A stretch of 64,000 nucleotides of DNA from Janthinobacterium sp. FW305-129 (GTDB taxonomy: Bacteria; Pseudomonadota; Gammaproteobacteria; Burkholderiales; Burkholderiaceae_D). Below the pieces are notes generated by a model. The model had not been told where the DNA came from. It did not search any database and saw nothing but the letters and a program-made list of their open reading frames with translations. The stretch's first letter is position 1. Each line of letters opens with the position of its first letter. Shown here one piece after another: positions 18,769-26,523 of this stretch. A program made the position numbers and the translations under genes. The stretch is taken from contig NZ_JACYMM010000010.1 of the NCBI RefSeq assembly GCF_020858115.1, positions 1 through 64,000 on the forward strand. Direction: 5' to 3'.

Positions 18769-19746
18769 ATGCAAAACAGTTTGTTGAAGCCACGTATTAT
18801 CGATGTTGAAGCTCTCGGTGCAGGTCACGCCAAGGTCGTGATGGAACCGTTCGAGCGCGGCTATGGCCACACATTGGGTAACGCGTTGCGCCGCGTTCTG
18901 CTGTCGTCGATGGTGGGCTACGCGCCGACCGAAGTGACGATCGCTGGCGTCGTCCACGAATATTCTTCCCTCGATGGCGTGCAAGAAGACGTCGTCGATC
19001 TGTTGCTGAACTTGAAGGGTGTGGTTTTCAAAGTCCACAACCGCGATTCGGTAACCCTGACCCTGAAAAAAGAAGGCGAAGGCGCGATCCTGGCTTCCGA
19101 CATCGACCTGCCGCATGACGTCGAACTGATCAACCCTGACCACGTGATCGCCCACCTGACCGCTGGTGGCAAGCTGGACATGCAGATCAAGGTTGAAAAA
19201 GGCCGCGGCTACGTTCCTGGTAACGTGCGTCGCCTGTCGGAAGACACGAACAAGACCATCGGCCGCATCATTCTCGATGCATCGTTCTCGCCAGTGCGCC
19301 GTGTATCGTACTTCGTTGAATCGGCCCGCGTTGAACAGCGTACCGACCTGGACAAGCTGATCATCAACATCGAAACCAACGGCGTGATCTCGCCGGAAGA
19401 AGCGATCCGCCAGTCGGCCCGCGTCCTGGTGGACCAGTTGAACGTGTTCGCTGCCCTGGAAGGCACGGAAGCCGCCGCCGAAGCGCCATCGCGCGCTCCG
19501 CTGGTCGATCCTATCCTGTTGCGTCCAGTCGACGACCTGGAGCTGACCGTGCGTTCGGCGAACTGCCTGAAAGCGGAAAACATCTACTACATCGGCGACC
19601 TGATCCAACGTTCGGAAAACGAACTGCTGAAAACGCCAAACCTGGGCCGCAAGTCCCTGAACGAAATCAAGGAAGTGCTGGCATCGCGCGGCTTGACCTT
19701 GGGCATGAAGCTGGAAAACTGGCCGCCTGCCGGCCTGGAAAAGTAA
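18769..19746 (+). CDS. rpoA: RNA polymerase subunit alpha
   Basis: The 325-residue product has the N-terminal dimerisation domain ([20 protein letters not shown]) and, after an Ala-rich linker near residue 240, the alpha C-terminal domain ([36 protein letters not shown]) that contacts UP elements and activators. Length matches betaproteobacterial alpha. An AAAGGA site precedes the ATG. Hairpins flank the gene on both sides. Confidence 0.98.
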   Translation: MQNSLLKPRIIDVEALGAGHAKVVMEPFERGYGHTLGNALRRVLLSSMVGYAPTEVTIAGVVHEYSSLDGVQEDVVDLLLNLKGVVFKVHNRDSVTLTLKKEGEGAILASDIDLPHDVELINPDHVIAHLTAGGKLDMQIKVEKGRGYVPGNVRRLSEDTNKTIGRIILDASFSPVRRVSYFVESARVEQRTDLDKLIINIETNGVISPEEAIRQSARVLVDQLNVFAALEGTEAAAEAPSRAPLVDPILLRPVDDLELTVRSANCLKAENIYYIGDLIQRSENELLKTPNLGRKSLNEIKEVLASRGLTLGMKLENWPPAGLEK

Positions 19747-19765
19747 TTCGTAGTTGTAGCAAACT

Positions 19766-19797
19766 GCCTGGGACAGGTGTCCCAGGCTTTTATTTTG
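19766..19797 (+). terminator. Terminator-like hairpin between rpoA and rplQ
   Basis: GCCTGGGAC (19766-19774) is a perfect complement of GTCCCAGGC (19779-19787), with a 4-base loop and TTTATTTTG following. It has a textbook intrinsic terminator shape, placed inside what is usually one transcript. Confidence 0.65.
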
Positions 19798-19884
19798 TAG
19801 TACCAAACCGGTCCGCGGCTAGTCGGGGTTTCCCGCCCAGCCGATCGAAGAACTGGATTTAAACACTCACCGAAAGGATTTATC

Positions 19885-20277
19885 ATGCGTCACGGTCACG
19901 GCCTCCGTAAACTGAATCGTACCTCGTCCCACCGTCTGGCAATGCTGCGCAACATGACAGTATCGCTGCTGCGTCACGAAGCGATCAAGACCACCCTGCC
20001 AAAAGCAAAAGAACTGCGCCGCGTTGTTGAGCCAATTCTGACCCTGGGCAAAACCGACTCCCTGGCAAACAAGCGTCTGGCCTTCAACCGCCTGCGCGAC
20101 CGCGAAATGGTCGTCAAGCTGTTCGCTGAACTGGGCCCACGTTTTGCCAACCGTAACGGTGGTTATGTGCGTATCCTGAAAATGGGTTTCCGCGTCGGCG
20201 ATAACGCTCCTATGGCGTTCGTTGAACTGATGGATCGTCCAGATACGACCGAAGCAGTTGAAGTTGCTGGCGAGTAA
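19885..20277 (+). CDS. rplQ: 50S ribosomal protein L17
   Basis: The 130-residue L17 begins [20 protein letters not shown] and has [20 protein letters not shown]. It is the last gene of the ribosomal superoperon. An AAAGGA site precedes the start, and a terminator follows the stop. Confidence 0.98.
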   Translation: MRHGHGLRKLNRTSSHRLAMLRNMTVSLLRHEAIKTTLPKAKELRRVVEPILTLGKTDSLANKRLAFNRLRDREMVVKLFAELGPRFANRNGGYVRILKMGFRVGDNAPMAFVELMDRPDTTEAVEVAGE

Positions 20278-20297
20278 TCCCAGTAATTGCATCTAAG

Positions 20298-20325
20298 AAA
20301 GCCAGGCCTAGCCTGGCTTTTTTGT
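20298..20325 (+). terminator. Intrinsic terminator after rplQ
   Basis: GCCAGGC (20301-20307), CTA and GCCTGGC (20311-20317) form a tight hairpin followed by TTTTTTGTTTT and preceded by AAA. It closes the ribosomal protein region. Confidence 0.8.
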
Positions 20326-20435
20326 TTTCTGCTGCAGCTATCCTTGCTGCGGTGTACTATTCTTCTTTCGCGCCGGCCCGGCACATGCGCTGCCTGCTCC
20401 GCGCGTCCTCCGTCGAATGGTCGAAAAGGTAGTTC

Positions 20436-22388
20436 ATGTCCCGTTTCCCCTCCAGCGCCTCCGCGCGCGCCGCTCCCCTGCATCAACTGCTGATCTGGTT
20501 TGCCACCTGTTTGCTGCTGGCCATGGCCGTCTTCGGCGCCAGTCACGCCCGCGCCGACGATGAATTCCTCGATCCCGAGCTGGCCTTCAAATTTTCCGCC
20601 CGCATGCAGGACCCGTCCACCATCGCCGTCACCTATGTGATCGCCGATGGCTACTATATGTACCACGAGCGCTTCAAGTTCGAGGCCGTGGGCGCCAAGT
20701 TAGGCACGCCCGTGTATCCGGCTGGCAAGGTCAAGTTCGACGACACCTTCCAGAAGAATGTGGAAACCTTCCGCAAGACCCTGACCATCACCATTCCCGT
20801 GGAAGCGGCCGGCGCGTTCACCTTGAAGGCGACGGGACAGGGCTGCTCCGACAAGGGCCTGTGCTATGCGCCGCAGGATGCGACAGCCAAGCTGTTGGGC
20901 GGTGGCGGCGGCCAGAGCATGGCGCCCGGTGCTGGCCTGCCGTCGAAGTTCGCCTTGCCCGCCGCGCCCGCAGTCGACACGGCGGCGATCAACGGTCCGC
21001 AGGCGCAGGCCTCGCCCGGCGTGTCCGTGCTGAGCATCCCCCAGGCGGAGATCACCAGCACGCCCGAGCCGGCCGCGGCGGCGCCCGTGGCGGCAAGTCC
21101 CGCGCCCGCGCAAAGCGAGATGGGCAAGATCGAAGCGGCCTTGAAGGGCGGCAAGCTGCTCGTCATCGTGCCTCTTTTCATGCTGCTGGGCCTGGGGCTG
21201 GCGTTTACGCCGTGCGTGCTGCCGATGGTGCCGATCTTGTCGTCGATCATCATCGGCGATGGCGCCAAGGTCAGCCGCTCGCGCGGCTTGCTGCTGTCGC
21301 TGACCTACGCGCTGGGCATGGCCATCGTCTATACGGCGCTGGGGGTGGCGGCCGGTCTGGCGGGCGAAGGCCTGGCGGCCCAGCTGCAAAATCCGTGGGT
21401 GCTGGGTTTCTTTGCCTTGCTGATGGCGGGCCTGGCGCTGTCGATGTTCGGTTTTTATGAACTGCAAGTGCCGGCTTTCCTGCAAGGAAAATTGACGTCC
21501 GTGTCGAACCAGCAATCGTCGGGCCGCCTGGCGGGCGTGTTCGTCATGGGTGCCATTTCCGCCCTGATCGTGGGACCCTGCGTGGCCGCGCCGCTGGCCG
21601 GCGCCTTGCTGTACATCAGCCAGACGCGCGACGTCGTCATTGGCGGCGGCGCGCTGTTTGCCATGGCGGTGGGCATGAGCGTGCCGCTGCTGCTGGTGGG
21701 CGTCTCCGCCGGCACCTTGCTGCCCCGTGCCGGCGCGTGGATGGATGCCGTCAAACGCTTCTTTGGCGTGCTGCAGCTGGGCGTGGCCTGGTGGCTGGTC
21801 TCGCCCGTGCTGCCGGGCGCCGTGCAAATGCTGGGCTGGACGATCCTGCTCGTCGGCTATGGCATGTATTTGCTGGTGGGCAAGAGCGGCGCGCAACACG
21901 CCTGGGTGGCCAAGGCCTTCGGCCTCGTGTTTGCCGTGCTGGGCGCGATGCAGCTGGTGGGCGTGGCCAGCGGCGGCCGCGACCCGCTGGCGCCGCTGGC
22001 GCACCTCGGTGGTGGCCAGGTCCACGCGCAACCGTTTACGCGCGTAAAGACCGTGGCGCAGCTCGATGCGGCGCTGGCGCAGCTGGGTGGCAAGCCGGCC
22101 TTGCTGGACTTTTATGCGGACTGGTGCGTGTCGTGCATCGAGATGGAAAAACTGACCTTCGTCGATCCCGCCGTGCGCGAGAAGATGGGGCAAGCCGTGC
22201 TGCTGCAAGTGGACGTGACGGCCAATGATGCGGACGACAAAGCCATGCTGAAACGTTTCCAGCTGTTCGGCCCGCCGGGCATCATCATGTTCAATCCGCA
22301 GGGGCAGGAAATCGCCCAGTCGCGCGTGATCGGCTTCCAGAATGCATCGACGTTTCTGACTTCCTTGCGCAAGCTCGACGGACAGTAA
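20436..22388 (+). CDS. dsbD: Thiol:disulfide interchange protein DsbD
   Basis: DsbD moves electrons from cytoplasmic thioredoxin across the inner membrane to keep DsbC, DsbG and CcmG-type proteins reduced. The 650-residue protein has a signal peptide, an N-terminal periplasmic domain with the C137/C143 pair (GQGCSDKGLCYAPQD), an eight-helix membrane domain with C260 (FTPCVLPMVPIL) and C382 (GPCVAAPLAGALL), and a C-terminal thioredoxin domain with C564/C567 (FYADWCVSCIEME). All six redox cysteines are present. A linker of about 90 Ala/Pro-rich residues joins the first two parts. A terminator follows. Confidence 0.96.
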   Translation: MSRFPSSASARAAPLHQLLIWFATCLLLAMAVFGASHARADDEFLDPELAFKFSARMQDPSTIAVTYVIADGYYMYHERFKFEAVGAKLGTPVYPAGKVKFDDTFQKNVETFRKTLTITIPVEAAGAFTLKATGQGCSDKGLCYAPQDATAKLLGGGGGQSMAPGAGLPSKFALPAAPAVDTAAINGPQAQASPGVSVLSIPQAEITSTPEPAAAAPVAASPAPAQSEMGKIEAALKGGKLLVIVPLFMLLGLGLAFTPCVLPMVPILSSIIIGDGAKVSRSRGLLLSLTYALGMAIVYTALGVAAGLAGEGLAAQLQNPWVLGFFALLMAGLALSMFGFYELQVPAFLQGKLTSVSNQQSSGRLAGVFVMGAISALIVGPCVAAPLAGALLYISQTRDVVIGGGALFAMAVGMSVPLLLVGVSAGTLLPRAGAWMDAVKRFFGVLQLGVAWWLVSPVLPGAVQMLGWTILLVGYGMYLLVGKSGAQHAWVAKAFGLVFAVLGAMQLVGVASGGRDPLAPLAHLGGGQVHAQPFTRVKTVAQLDAALAQLGGKPALLDFYADWCVSCIEMEKLTFVDPAVREKMGQAVLLQVDVTANDADDKAMLKRFQLFGPPGIIMFNPQGQEIAQSRVIGFQNASTFLTSLRKLDGQ

Positions 22389-22410
22389 GCGTTTACTTGT
22401 CTGCTCAATA

Positions 22411-22440
22411 AGAAAAAGCCTGCAATGCAGGCTTTTTCTG
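22411..22440. terminator. Bidirectional terminator between dsbD and the Spy-like gene
   Basis: AGAAAAAGCCTGC (22411-22423) and GCAGGCTTTTTCT (22427-22439) form a perfect stem with an A/T-rich base, so it can terminate from either side. It lies between two convergent genes. Confidence 0.8.
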
Positions 22441-22459
22441 TTTCTGCGCCAGCTACAAC

Positions 22460-22993
22460 TTAGCCGGCTTTCGGATGCTGCTGCATGCCGTGGTGGCCGC
22501 CGCGCATGCCACCATGCTTGCCGCCAGGCACGCTGTCGTCAAACACTTTCTTTTGTTCCGGCGTCAGCACGGCGTAGAAGGTTTTCAGCGAGGCCAGGCG
22601 GCTTTCCTGGGCCGCGATGCGTTCCTTCGACATGGCGATCCATTGCTCCATGCGTTCCGGTGCCGACAGCTTGGCCATCGCTTCGCGCTTGGCCTTCCAG
22701 TCGCCCATCGGCTTTTTCGGCGCGTTGGCGGCCGTGAACGTGGCCCAGGCCGGTTCCTGCGCGGCCGTCAGCTTCAGTTTGTCGTGCAGGCGGGCCTGGT
22801 ACTTGGCCATGCGCTCGGCCGGGTTGCCACCGCGGTGCTGGCCCCGCTGGCCTTCATGTTGCATCTTGGTGCTGGCGGCAGGCGCGCTGGCGGCCGCTTC
22901 TTGGGCGTGGACGGTCAGCGATGCCGCACCCATGCCGAGTACGCTCATGGCGATGATCAAGTTCTTGCGCAAGGTTGTCATTGAGGCGTTCAT
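22460..22993 (-). CDS. Spy/CpxP-like LTXXQ-family periplasmic protein
   Basis: The 177-residue product has a signal peptide (MTTLRKNLIIAMSVLGMGAA, ending near VHAQ). The helical mature protein has two LTxxQ-type motifs, LKLTAAQEPAWATF and YAVLTPEQKKVFDD. The tail is rich in Gly, His, Met and Lys (PGGKHGGMRGGHHGMQQ), possibly metal-binding. Spy and CpxP are ATP-independent periplasmic chaperones or stress sensors. The ATG at 22993 has an AAGGA site six bases upstream. It is divergent from a regulator/kinase pair, as cpxP is from cpxRA, which suggests control by that pair. Confidence 0.8.
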   Translation of the reverse strand: MNASMTTLRKNLIIAMSVLGMGAASLTVHAQEAAASAPAASTKMQHEGQRGQHRGGNPAERMAKYQARLHDKLKLTAAQEPAWATFTAANAPKKPMGDWKAKREAMAKLSAPERMEQWIAMSKERIAAQESRLASLKTFYAVLTPEQKKVFDDSVPGGKHGGMRGGHHGMQQHPKAG

Positions 22994-23089
22994 CTGGATT
23001 CCTTTGTAAAAGTGAGGGATGTGCATGTTGCTGCACATGAATCCATGTTGGACGCCCCATGTTTCCCCGAAGTGTCCGCTGCCAGACAG

Positions 23090-23138
23090 TTTGTATCTAT
23101 ATGTTTCTTCGGGTCTCCTATATACAAGACGATACAAA
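23090..23138. promoter_or_regulatory. Inverted repeat in the divergent Spy-like/regulator gap
   Basis: TTTGTATC (23090-23097) is an exact inverted copy of GATACAAA (23131-23138), and a second ATACAA lies at 23122-23127. Repeat centres are about 41 bases apart, close to four helical turns. The position between divergent genes suits an operator. The E. coli CpxR box (two GTAAA five bases apart) was not found; only one GTAAA is present. Confidence 0.35.
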
Positions 23139-23179
23139 TGCGCTGTGCAAGGGCGGGGGAAGTGGGGATAATTCGTATT

Positions 23180-23908
23180 ATGGAACCCACTTCTACAATT
23201 CTCATCGTCGACGATGACCGCGATATCCGCAGCTTGCTGGCGGACTACCTGGAAACGAACGCCTACCGCACCCTGGGCGCGGCAGATGGGACGGCCATGT
23301 GGAAAATCCTTGATGAAACGCGGCCCGACCTGATCGTGCTCGACTTGAACCTGCCTGGCGACGATGGGCTGACCCTGTGCCGCAAGCTGCGCGCCCAATC
23401 GACCGTGCCGGTGATTATGTTGACGGCGCGCAATGAGCCGCTGGACCGTATCCTGGGCCTGGAAATGGGCGCCGACGATTACTTGCCGAAACCGTTCGAG
23501 CCGCGTGAATTGCTGGCGCGCATACGCAGCGTGCTGCGCCGCAGCCACGCCATGCCGTCGAACGTGCCGTCAGATAAGGCTCAGCAAATCCGCTTTTCCG
23601 GCTGGACCCTGGACCTCACGGCACGCCACCTGCTCAACCCCAGCGGCCTGGTGATCATGCTGTCGGGCGCCGAGTTCCGTTTGCTGCGCGTGTTCCTGGA
23701 ACACCCGAACCGCGTGCTGAACCGCGACCAGTTGCTGAACCTGACGCAGGGGCGCGACGCCGACCCGTTCGACCGCTCGATCGATATCCAGATCAGCCGC
23801 CTGCGGCAAAAGCTCGGTGAAGATGCCCGCTTGCCGCAAATCATCAAAACCGTGCGCAACGGCGGCTACGTGCTGGCCGGCCAGGTCAATGTGGAGCCGC
23901 ACGCGTGA
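23180..23908 (+). CDS. OmpR-family response regulator (BaeR/CpxR-like)
   Basis: The 242-residue regulator has a receiver with D55 (LIVLDLNLPGDDGLTL), VIMLTARNEPLDRILGLEMG and the KPFEPRELLARI segment. The winged-helix output domain ends KTVRNGGYVLAGQV. The ATG at 23180 starts directly at EPTSTILIVDDD. A longer in-frame extension to 23012 is rejected because it runs through the control region of the divergent gene. Its stop overlaps the kinase GTG start by four bases. Context suggests control of envelope stress genes. Confidence 0.88.
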   Translation: MEPTSTILIVDDDRDIRSLLADYLETNAYRTLGAADGTAMWKILDETRPDLIVLDLNLPGDDGLTLCRKLRAQSTVPVIMLTARNEPLDRILGLEMGADDYLPKPFEPRELLARIRSVLRRSHAMPSNVPSDKAQQIRFSGWTLDLTARHLLNPSGLVIMLSGAEFRLLRVFLEHPNRVLNRDQLLNLTQGRDADPFDRSIDIQISRLRQKLGEDARLPQIIKTVRNGGYVLAGQVNVEPHA

Positions 23909-25263
23909 AGGCCTTCCTGGGATCGATGACGGGCCGCGTCTTCATGTTTTTGCTGATCGGTATCGTCGCTTCGGCCGCATTGACGCAGTGGCTGGCCGTG
24001 GGCGAACGCCAGCGTGCCATCGAGCAATACCGCGACTACCACGCCGTGGAGCGGGCAGAGCAACTGGTGATGGCGGCCGACGTGGTGCCGCTGGCCTCGC
24101 GCGCCGCCTATCTGAAAGTGGCCAACAAGGGCAGCGTGCGCCTGGAACTGCGTCCCGAGAAGGAACATACGCCCGGTGCGCCGACGGAATTTTCCACCGC
24201 CCTGCAAGCCAAGCTGGGCGAGGGTTTCAAGGTCAGCGCGCTGGCCGAACGCCCGGAAGCCTGTGTCAAGCCGCGCCAGTCGCCGGGCATGTTTTCCGCC
24301 AAGCCATGGGGCGGCACCTGCGAAAATCTCGACGTGCGCATGCAGGACGGTCACGTGCTGCGCCTGATGGTCTTGCCGCCGCGTCAGCAGCCGCCGTTCA
24401 ATGAACACAACGACTGGATGACCCTGCTGCCATTCTTGATCAGCATCGCCATCCTCGCCTACCTGGTTACACGCATGACCATGCGCCCGCTGAAACAGCT
24501 GGCGCAGGCGGCAAAAGACCTGGGCAACGACATCAACCATCCGCCGCTGACCCTGTCGGGCGCCAGCGAGATCCGCCAGGCCAGCGCCGCCTTCAATGCC
24601 ATGCAGGCGCGCATCCGCCAGCATATTTCCCAGCGTACACAGATGCTGGCGGCCATCACGCATGACTTGCAGACGCCGCTGACGCGCTTGCGCCTGCGTC
24701 TGGAAAAAGTGGCGGATACGGAATTGTACGACCGCCTGGTGGGCGACTTGTCGGCCATGCAAAGCATGGTCAAGGAAGGGCTGGACCTGGCCCGCTCGAT
24801 GGACAGCACGGAAGCGATGCAGGCGCTCGATCTCGATTCCCTGCTCGATAGCGTCTGCTCCGACGCGGCCGATGCCGGCCAGAAAGTCACCCTCAGTGGA
24901 CAGGCAGGCATGGCCTTGATGGCGCGCCCGATCGCCATGCGGCGCTGCCTGGTGAATTTGATCGACAATGCCGTCAAATACGGCCTGTACGCGCAAGTGA
25001 CCGTCGAGCGCATCGCCGGCGCGGCGCGCATCCGCATCCGCGACGGCGGGCCGGGGATTGCACCCGATCAGCTGGCCAAGGTGTTCGAACCGTTTTACCG
25101 CATCGAGACTTCGCGCTCGCGCGAATCGGGCGGCACGGGCCTGGGCCTGACCATCGCGCGCAATATTGCAGAGCAGCATGGCGCCACGGTTTCACTGCTC
25201 AATCATGCTGACGGTGGACTGGAAGTCACCCTTATCGTGCCAGAGTATTACGCAGGAAAGTGA
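23905..25263 (+). CDS. Envelope sensor histidine kinase
   Basis: This 452-residue inner-membrane kinase begins at a GTG overlapping the regulator stop. It has a helix at about residues 9-28, a periplasmic domain to about 175 with a Cys pair, a second helix at about 177-193, and HAMP. H253 is the phosphoacceptor (AAITHDLQTPLTRLRLRLE), followed by N-box NLIDNAVKYG and G-boxes RDGGPGIAP and GGTGLGLTIARNI. It resembles EnvZ/BaeS-type kinases. The RND genes start 87 bases downstream on the same strand and are its likely targets. Confidence 0.88.
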   Translation: MKAFLGSMTGRVFMFLLIGIVASAALTQWLAVGERQRAIEQYRDYHAVERAEQLVMAADVVPLASRAAYLKVANKGSVRLELRPEKEHTPGAPTEFSTALQAKLGEGFKVSALAERPEACVKPRQSPGMFSAKPWGGTCENLDVRMQDGHVLRLMVLPPRQQPPFNEHNDWMTLLPFLISIAILAYLVTRMTMRPLKQLAQAAKDLGNDINHPPLTLSGASEIRQASAAFNAMQARIRQHISQRTQMLAAITHDLQTPLTRLRLRLEKVADTELYDRLVGDLSAMQSMVKEGLDLARSMDSTEAMQALDLDSLLDSVCSDAADAGQKVTLSGQAGMALMARPIAMRRCLVNLIDNAVKYGLYAQVTVERIAGAARIRIRDGGPGIAPDQLAKVFEPFYRIETSRSRESGGTGLGLTIARNIAEQHGATVSLLNHADGGLEVTLIVPEYYAGK

Positions 25264-25350
25264 TCATTTCCATGCGACAATATTGTGCTTTATGCCCCCT
25301 GGCAACTACATTCAACCTGCAGCCCTGCGCTGCGACAGCGTGACAGAACA

Positions 25351-26523
25351 ATGAAAAAGACTAGTCTGGCAATCCTCGTGGGTGCGGCCCTGTGTATCGG
25401 TGGCGGCATCTGGTATTTCAAGCATCAGTCCGGCGCAGCGACCGGTGGGCAGGAGGGTAAAGGGGGCAAGGGCGGGCAGGCGCCGACGACGGTGAGCGTG
25501 GTCGCGCCGCTGCGCCAGGATGTGCCGATGGTGCTGCAAGCCAATGGCAGCGTCATGCCCATCAGCAGTGTCGATCTGCACCCGCAGACGACCAGCACGA
25601 TTACCAAGGTGCACATCCGCGAAGGGCAGTTCGTCAGGCAGGGCGAGTTGATGTTCACGCTCGATGCACGCAGCGAGCACGCGAATGTTGACAAGGCGCA
25701 AGCGCAGGTGCTGCGCGACCGCGCCTCGGTACAGGACCTCGAACGCCAGCTCAAGCGCAACCAGGATTTGCTGAGCAAGAATTTTATCGCCCAGGGCGCC
25801 GTGGATACCCTGCAAAGCCAGCTCGACGCGGCACGCGCCTTGCTGGCCGCCGACCAGGCTGCCTTGCGTGCCGCCCAGGTCGATTCCAGCTACACGGTTC
25901 TGCGCGCGCCGCAGAGCGGCCGCGTGGGCGCCATCAATGTGTATCCGGGCAGCCTGGTGCAGCCGGCGACGTCGCTGACCAGCATCACTCAGCTCGACCC
26001 CATCGATGTGTTGTTTACCTTGCCGGAAAGCAGCCTGTCGGGCTTGCTGGCGGCGCAGAAGGCGGGCGAGGTGCCCGTCACGGCGCTGCTGTCGGACGCA
26101 GGCGGCAAGCAGCTCGATGGCAAACTCAGCTTTATCGACAATGCCGTCGATCCCGCCACGGGCGTGATCAAGGTCAAGGCCCGTTTCAACAATGGCGGCA
26201 CCGACCTGTGGCCAGGCCAGTACGTGAATACGCAGCTGACCGTGCGCACCCTCAAGGATGCGCTCGTCATTCCGCAAAACGCCATCATCACGAGTACCAC
26301 GGGCACCTTCGTGTACTCGATGGAGGCGGACAACACCGCCAGGATGCGCAAGATTGCCCGCGTGTATGCATTCGGACCGAGCGCCGTCGTCACCGGCCTG
26401 GCCGGCGATGAAAAAGTCATCGTCGATGGCAAGCAGAACTTGCGCCCAGGCAGCAAGGTGCGCCTGGCGGAAAAACACAAGGCCGCCGATGGCGCCGCCG
26501 CAGCGCAGGGCAAGCCAGCATGA
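25351..26523 (+). CDS. RND efflux periplasmic adaptor (MdtA/AcrA-like)
   Basis: The 390-residue protein bridges an RND pump to an outer-membrane channel. It has an N-terminal membrane anchor (about residues 5-22), a Gly-rich spacer, the lipoyl/barrel part (VDLHPQTTSTITKVHIREGQ), a coiled-coil hairpin (about 100-170, ending YTVLRAPQSGRVGAINVYPG) and a C-terminal barrel (PGQYVNTQLTV, IPQNAI). The ATG at 25351 starts MKKTSLAIL; a longer start is not supported. It overlaps the pump gene by four bases (ATGA). Confidence 0.9.
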   Translation: MKKTSLAILVGAALCIGGGIWYFKHQSGAATGGQEGKGGKGGQAPTTVSVVAPLRQDVPMVLQANGSVMPISSVDLHPQTTSTITKVHIREGQFVRQGELMFTLDARSEHANVDKAQAQVLRDRASVQDLERQLKRNQDLLSKNFIAQGAVDTLQSQLDAARALLAADQAALRAAQVDSSYTVLRAPQSGRVGAINVYPGSLVQPATSLTSITQLDPIDVLFTLPESSLSGLLAAQKAGEVPVTALLSDAGGKQLDGKLSFIDNAVDPATGVIKVKARFNNGGTDLWPGQYVNTQLTVRTLKDALVIPQNAIITSTTGTFVYSMEADNTARMRKIARVYAFGPSAVVTGLAGDEKVIVDGKQNLRPGSKVRLAEKHKAADGAAAAQGKPA

